A stretch of DNA of 24,876 nucleotides from Colivivens sp963645405 (GTDB lineage: Bacteria > Bacteroidota > Bacteroidia > Bacteroidales > Bacteroidaceae): positions 1-24,876 of the forward strand of contig CAVISR010000040.1 in assembly GCA_963645405.1 (NCBI GenBank). The letters run 5' to 3'. This document shows, in pieces, positions 21,257 through 24,876 of the stretch. Numbering within the stretch: the stretch's first letter is position 1; each line of letters begins with the position of its first letter. A program made the translations under genes and the position numbers. The notes under the pieces are model-generated. The model was not told the DNA's origin. It saw only the letters and a list, made by a program, of their open reading frames with translations, and made no database searches.

Positions 21257-22510
21257 TTATCGTTTTGAGAGAACTTTCTTCTCGTAATTCTCTATCTCTG
21301 CAATGTAATCTTCGCCCACAGGTATGTCGTTCTTGAGATTGAAGTAATCGTAAACGGCACCGAACGGCATGGTCTTCATCTCTTCCAACAGTGCAAGGCG
21401 CTGGAACAGTTTGCCCTCATCTTCATACTTGCGCAATGCATCGAGCGGTTCGAGGAAGGCTTGCAGCAAGGACTTCTGTGCTGCGCGTACACCTATTATG
21501 TATGCACCTATACGGTTGATGGAACCGTCGAAGTAATCGAGCCCGATGTGGGCACGGTCCAAGGCATTGGCGCGGACAAGCTCGGAGAAGAGATTGCGAG
21601 TGTTGTCATCGAAGAGTGTCACATGGTCTGAGTCCCAGTGCATTGGGCGTGATACATGGAGCATCAGTTCGGGCACGAAAAGCAGAAGGGCTGAAACTGC
21701 ATCCGACACATTCTCTGTAGGTTCATAGTGACCGGTGTCGAGAGTGTACATCACGTTGTTCTTTGCACAGTAACCGGCATAGAAATCGTGTGAACCTACC
21801 GTATATGCCTCCAGTCCGATGCCGAAGAGTTTGGCTTCCAGGCATGATTTCATGTCGGGCAGTTTCTCTGCCAGTATCTCGTCCAGACTGTTCTTCAATA
21901 TCTCGCGATAACGTCCTTTCTCCACTGTGATGTCCTTCGAACCGTCGTGCACCCAGATGTTCATGATGCAAGGGTCACCCTGGTATTTGCCCATGGCATC
22001 GGCAATGCGGCGGCAGCGCTTGGTGTGCTCAATCCAGAAGTCGCGTATGGCTTTGTCGGGATTGGAGAGGGAAAGGCTTCCACTCTTGGGATGGGAGAAT
22101 GAGGTGGAGTTGAAATCGAGTTTCAGATTATGCTCCTTTGCCCACTGCATCCAGCCGGTGAACTGCTCCACGCTCACTTGGTTGCGGTCGATGGACTTGC
22201 CGTTGAACTCTCCGTAAATCTCGTGCAGGTTCAGTCGGAACGTACCTGCCAGCAGGCTCAGCACCTCTTCTATGTCTTGGCGCATTTCTCCGATGTTGGT
22301 GGCTTTGCCCGGATAGTTTCCAGTGGACTGGATTCCGCCTGAGGCAGCTTCGCCTCTTTCAAATCCCACCACATCGTCGGTCTGCCAGCAATGCAGGGAG
22401 ATTGGAGTCTTTTCCAGTGTCTCGATTGCTTTGTCTGTGTCTACGCCCAGAGCGGCATAGCGCTCCTTTGCAATCTCGTAGTTCTTGATAATCAAATCTT
22501 TTTTCATCAT
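21257..22510 (-). CDS. rhaA: L-rhamnose isomerase
   Basis: The enzyme interconverts L-rhamnose and L-rhamnulose in the cytosol using Mn2+ or similar metals. The 417-residue product has normal length and the family signatures in order: PISLHCWQTDDVVGFE near the start, SGGIQSTGNYPGKA, LDFNSTSFSHP, NIWVHDGSKD, GLEAYTVGSHDFY with a metal-binding Glu, YTLDTGHYEPTENVSD with metal-binding Asp and His, and HWDSDHV. Two adjacent ATG codons (22510 and 22507) could serve as start. It follows the kinase by 63 bp and precedes the permease by 5 bp, so all are probably one transcript. Confidence 0.96.
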   Translation of the reverse strand: MMKKDLIIKNYEIAKERYAALGVDTDKAIETLEKTPISLHCWQTDDVVGFERGEAASGGIQSTGNYPGKATNIGEMRQDIEEVLSLLAGTFRLNLHEIYGEFNGKSIDRNQVSVEQFTGWMQWAKEHNLKLDFNSTSFSHPKSGSLSLSNPDKAIRDFWIEHTKRCRRIADAMGKYQGDPCIMNIWVHDGSKDITVEKGRYREILKNSLDEILAEKLPDMKSCLEAKLFGIGLEAYTVGSHDFYAGYCAKNNVMYTLDTGHYEPTENVSDAVSALLLFVPELMLHVSRPMHWDSDHVTLFDDNTRNLFSELVRANALDRAHIGLDYFDGSINRIGAYIIGVRAAQKSLLQAFLEPLDALRKYEDEGKLFQRLALLEEMKTMPFGAVYDYFNLKNDIPVGEDYIAEIENYEKKVLSKR

Positions 22511-22517
22511 TAGTTTA

Positions 22518-22573
22518 GTTGTTGGATATTTATTCTGTTCTTGTTGTTGAATAGTTTTTGTTCTGTTATACTG
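22518..22573. repeat. 22-25 bp tandem array, about three units
   Basis: GTTGTTGGATA at 22518, GTTGTTGAATA at 22543 and GTTATACTGTTA at 22565 (spacing 25 and 22). It fills the rhaB-rhaA gap up to the rhaB stop codon. Confidence 0.5.
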
Positions 22574-24046
22574 TTATTTTGTTATTTCAAGAAATCGGCT
22601 GTATGCTTTGTCCCACACCTCTTTGTCGTGCGGTTCAAATTTCTTCATCTCAATGGAGTTTGCAATGATTTGCCGCATTTCCCAAATGTCTTCCACCAGT
22701 CCCGATGCCTTGGCTTGCAACATGATATTGCCGATGGCAGTGCCTTCCTGCGGACCTGCAAGTACGGTGACGCCGCAGCTGTTGGCAGTGAACTGGTTGA
22801 GGTAGTTGTTGAGCGAACCTCCTCCGATGATGTGCAGCACGTTGATGTCGAAGCCTGCAAACTCTTTGAGCCATGTGAAAACCTGACGGTAGCGCAGGGC
22901 AAGACTGTCGAAAATGCAGCGGCAGGTCTCTGCGTAGCCTTGTGGCACATGTTGCCCGGTCTTCTTGCAGAAATCCTGTATTGCGCCAATCATCGAGGAC
23001 GGGTTGGCGAACGAGTCGTCGTCGGGATTGATGAGGCTTTGGAATGGCGTCTGCTTTGCCATCCCGGCTTGCAGGTCGCTGTGCGACTTGGGCGCATCAG
23101 TCCATTCCTGGCGGCAACGCTCATAAATCCACATGCCACAGATGTTCTTGAGAAAGCGGGTCGTGCCGTCAATGCCTCCTTCATTAGTGAAATTGAGAGC
23201 GAAACTGCGGTCGTTGATAATGGCTTTCTCCGATTCTATGCCCATCAGACTCCATGTGCCCGAACTGAGATAGGCAAATTCCCTGTCTTTCGCCGGGACT
23301 GCAGCCACAGCGCTTGCTGTGTCGTGTCCGGCAACTGCCACAACCGGGATTTTCCCCAGCCCTGTCATCCTCTGCACTTCTTCTGTAAGGTTTCCAATGA
23401 CTGTGCCTGGAGCTGTCATCTCTCCGAATTGCGAGCGCTTCAGTCCGAGACTCTCAATCAGTTCCGTATCCAAATCCCTAGTGCCAGGATTGAGAATCTG
23501 CGATGTTGAGGCAACCGTGTATTCGCAGATGGCTTTGCCCGCAAGCATGTAACTCAGGGCATCGGGGATGAAGAGAATCTTCTCTGCATTCTCCAGGGCT
23601 ACGTTGCCGGCATTGCGCATCGCGTAAAGCTGGAACAGCGAGTTGAAGTTCATGAACTGAATGCCAGTCTTTTCGTAGACCTTGTCCTTGCCGATTGCCT
23701 CGCCAAAGTATTTCTCCATCACACCGTACGTGTGTGGGTCTCTGTACGACAGAGGGTTGCCCAATATGGCTTTGTCCTTGCCTATGCACACGAAGTCGCA
23801 TCCCCAGGTGTCAATGCCTATGCTCTCGATGGTGATGCCGTTTTGCGCCACCAGCTTCAGTCCACTTATGATTTCATTGTAGAGCGCATAGATGTCCCAG
23901 TAGAAATGCCCGCCGGTTTCTATGATATGATTGCCGAAGCGAGTCAGTTCTTCCAGCTCCAGCCTGCCTTCCGACAAATGTCCGATGACCGTCCTTCCGC
24001 TAGTAGCACCCAGGTCTACAGCAAAGAAATTCCTTATTTGTTCCAT
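22574..24046 (-). CDS. rhaB: Rhamnulokinase
   Basis: The enzyme phosphorylates L-rhamnulose to L-rhamnulose 1-phosphate with ATP. The 490-residue product is an FGGY-family kinase: FAVDLGATSGRTVIGHL is the N-terminal phosphate-binding segment, SIGIDTWGCDFV the substrate region, VAVAGHDTASAVAAVP carries the likely catalytic Asp, and HIIGGGSLNNYLNQFTAN is the C-terminal nucleotide motif. The length fits the family. It is the first gene of the rhamnose operon; a TACATTTG promoter element lies about 80 bases upstream with a small hairpin in the leader. Confidence 0.95.
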   Translation of the reverse strand: MEQIRNFFAVDLGATSGRTVIGHLSEGRLELEELTRFGNHIIETGGHFYWDIYALYNEIISGLKLVAQNGITIESIGIDTWGCDFVCIGKDKAILGNPLSYRDPHTYGVMEKYFGEAIGKDKVYEKTGIQFMNFNSLFQLYAMRNAGNVALENAEKILFIPDALSYMLAGKAICEYTVASTSQILNPGTRDLDTELIESLGLKRSQFGEMTAPGTVIGNLTEEVQRMTGLGKIPVVAVAGHDTASAVAAVPAKDREFAYLSSGTWSLMGIESEKAIINDRSFALNFTNEGGIDGTTRFLKNICGMWIYERCRQEWTDAPKSHSDLQAGMAKQTPFQSLINPDDDSFANPSSMIGAIQDFCKKTGQHVPQGYAETCRCIFDSLALRYRQVFTWLKEFAGFDINVLHIIGGGSLNNYLNQFTANSCGVTVLAGPQEGTAIGNIMLQAKASGLVEDIWEMRQIIANSIEMKKFEPHDKEVWDKAYSRFLEITK

Positions 24047-24096
24047 TCCCTGATCATTTAGATTTTTAAGCCCATTTGCTTTGCGTTGCAGGCTTC

Positions 24097-24111
24097 ATCT
24101 TCTAAGAAGAT
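24097..24111. other. Hairpin in the rhamnose operon leader
   Basis: ATCTTC, loop TAA, GAAGAT form a perfect 6-bp hairpin between the predicted transcription start and the rhaB start codon. It could be an operator or a leader structure; there is no further evidence. Confidence 0.3.
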
Positions 24112-24124
24112 AGAAACCCGGTTG

Positions 24125-24132
24125 CAAATGTA
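24125..24132 (-). promoter_or_regulatory. Promoter -7 element of the rhamnose operon
   Basis: The minus strand reads TACATTTG (TAnnTTTG). No TTTG is found 19-21 bases upstream, as would be expected of a promoter that depends on an activator. Predicted leader about 70 bases. Confidence 0.5.
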
Positions 24133-24251
24133 GCAAAAAAATGGCAGACTACTCATCCTTCTTGCCAAATATTTGCACTTTGGACTCAATATGTTTGAAA
24201 TTGACTTTCACTATTGGTGGTGCAGTTCGAATTTGCAGACTGAACAGAGAA

Positions 24252-24317
24252 CACATATGTAACAAACGAATAGCACATATGTAACAAACCAGTACTACAA
24301 ATATAGCAGACGGCAAC
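24252..24317. repeat. 22-bp direct repeats upstream of the rhamnose promoter
   Basis: CACATATGTAACAAAC is exact at 24252-24267 and 24274-24289 (period 22); a diverged third unit starts at 24296. It lies 120-190 bases upstream of the rhamnose operon -7 element, so it may be either another spacer array or binding sites for the operon activator. From 24133 to 24251 nothing else was recognised. Confidence 0.7.
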
Positions 24318-24370
24318 CACACCGTCAACGCACACGATTCCATCGAGTTTCATGAGAGTTGCGAGCCGAC

Positions 24371-24429
24371 AATAGGAGCTAGTCTTCTCCGAGGGCGTTA
24401 AAGCGAAAACACATGCGAACTTGCGTTCG
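24371..24429 (+). repeat. Two-hairpin CTCCG repeat, copy 3
   Basis: AATAGGAGCTA, stem GTCTT, loop CTCCG, stem AGGGC (two G-T wobbles), 19-base linker starting GTTAAAGCGAAAAC, stem CGAAC, loop TTGC, stem GTTCG. Confidence 0.7.
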
Positions 24430-24439
24430 AGTGCATTGC

Positions 24440-24518
24440 AATAGGAGCTAGCTCTCTCCGAGAGCGTTAAAGCGAGCGCAGGAACGTGGGCTGTAAAACA
24501 AATGCGAGCATTCGCTCG
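24440..24518 (+). repeat. Two-hairpin CTCCG repeat, copy 4
   Basis: AATAGGAGCTAG, stem GCTCT, loop CTCCG, stem AGAGC, a longer 39-base linker starting GTTAAAGCGAG, stem CGAGC, loop ATTC, stem GCTCG. The last hairpin is shared with copy 5, which runs the other way. Confidence 0.7.
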
Positions 24519-24560
24519 AACGTCATCGTTTACGCCGTCGGAGACGGCTGACTCCTATTC
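24505..24560 (-). repeat. Two-hairpin CTCCG repeat, copy 5
   Basis: On the minus strand: GAATAGGAGTCA, stem GCCGT, loop CTCCG, stem ACGGC, 15-base linker, stem CGAGC, loop GAAT, stem GCTCG. All ten pairs are Watson-Crick. Confidence 0.75.
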
Positions 24561-24627
24561 GCACGATTTCAGCGTTCCAATCCGCATGGCAACACAAAAC
24601 CTAACACCCAAAACCCAACACACTTTT

Positions 24628-24656
24628 GCTGACTCCTACATAGCGAACGCTGTTCG
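24628..24656 (-). repeat. Two-hairpin repeat, fragment
   Basis: The minus strand has stem CGAAC, loop AGC, stem GTTCG, followed by TAGGAGTCAGC as in copies 1 and 5, but no CTCCG hairpin after it. From 24657 to 24768 no gene or signal was recognised. Confidence 0.45.
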
Positions 24657-24768
24657 AATGTGTTGTGTTGCCTATTTCGGGAATATAAACCCGTCGTCCT
24701 TCGTGCCTTTCGTTTACGAGGAAGTTGTACAATGCAGACAAAACGTCCTCTGCCTGTATACTGTGCGG

Positions 24769-24857
24769 GTGTTTGCCACATGGCAGACGGGTGTATGCTA
24801 ACATAACAAATTGGTGTTTGCCACGTGACGTACATGTGTTTGTCACGTGACGTACAT
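24769..24857. repeat. 22-23 bp tandem array, four units
   Basis: GTGTTTGCC-like units start at 24769, 24791, 24814 and 24836 (period 22, 23, 22). The last two share CACGTGACGTACAT exactly. Confidence 0.8.
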
Positions 24858-24876
24858 TCAAGTAGTCCAGACTTCT

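Noticed and set aside
22541..23509. Plus-strand open frame of 322 codons
   Set aside because: It is antisense to rhaB, which has all kinase motifs; composition looks like a codon shadow.
24502..24861. Open frames of 86 to 99 codons on both strands
   Set aside because: They run through the two-hairpin repeats and the 22-bp array, have mixed composition and no recognisable domain.

Overview
The window is chromosomal DNA from a member of the Bacteroidales, most likely a Prevotella-like gut or oral bacterium. The signs are Bacteroidetes-type promoter elements (TAnnTTTG, several reading TAACTTTG) in front of many genes, a fragment of a Y_Y_Y-domain hybrid sensor, a GHL10 family lipid- or wall-associated glycosidase, a YfhO membrane protein next to waaA and gltX, a secreted protein with a Prevotella-style C-terminal sorting tail, and rhamnose genes in the kinase-isomerase-permease-aldolase order I recall from Bacteroides thetaiotaomicron. 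No rRNA, tRNA, CRISPR, phage or transposase gene was seen.

Layout. 1-850: a doubly truncated Y_Y_Y domain remnant, two copies of a small two-hairpin repeat, and a promoter followed within 50 bases by a strong terminator (possible small RNA or leader). 851-1867: ATP-grasp-like protein (+). 1990-3741: GHL10 glycosidase (-). 3895-4658: small membrane protein and outer-membrane beta-barrel (+). 4659-5358: gene-free, with a 25-bp tandem array, a terminator and a promoter-bearing element on the minus strand. 5359-7596: large secreted protein of unknown function (+). 7597-8372: gene-free convergent gap with two tandem arrays. 8373-14835: a minus-strand cluster reading gltX, waaA, gamma-carbonic anhydrase-like protein, YfhO. 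14953-18867: a MalY/PatB-type C-S lyase and a secreted glycoside hydrolase family 2 enzyme (+). 18981-24046: the rhamnose operon on the minus strand (kinase, isomerase, permease, aldolase). 24047-24876: its promoter region, then a cluster of the two-hairpin repeats and a last tandem array.

How the genes work together. The rhamnose operon imports L-rhamnose, isomerises it to rhamnulose, phosphorylates it and splits it to dihydroxyacetone phosphate and lactaldehyde; the regulator and the lactaldehyde-reducing enzyme are not in the window. The gltX-waaA-YfhO cluster mixes translation with envelope building.

Two patterns are not explained by the genes. First, most gene-free gaps, including gaps inside operons, contain a degenerate direct tandem array with a period of 22-25 bp, and the unit sequence is different in every gap. 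Second, both ends of the window carry copies of a short repeat with two stem-loops whose stems change in a compensatory way while one loop (CTCCG) stays constant, which suggests selection on an RNA structure.
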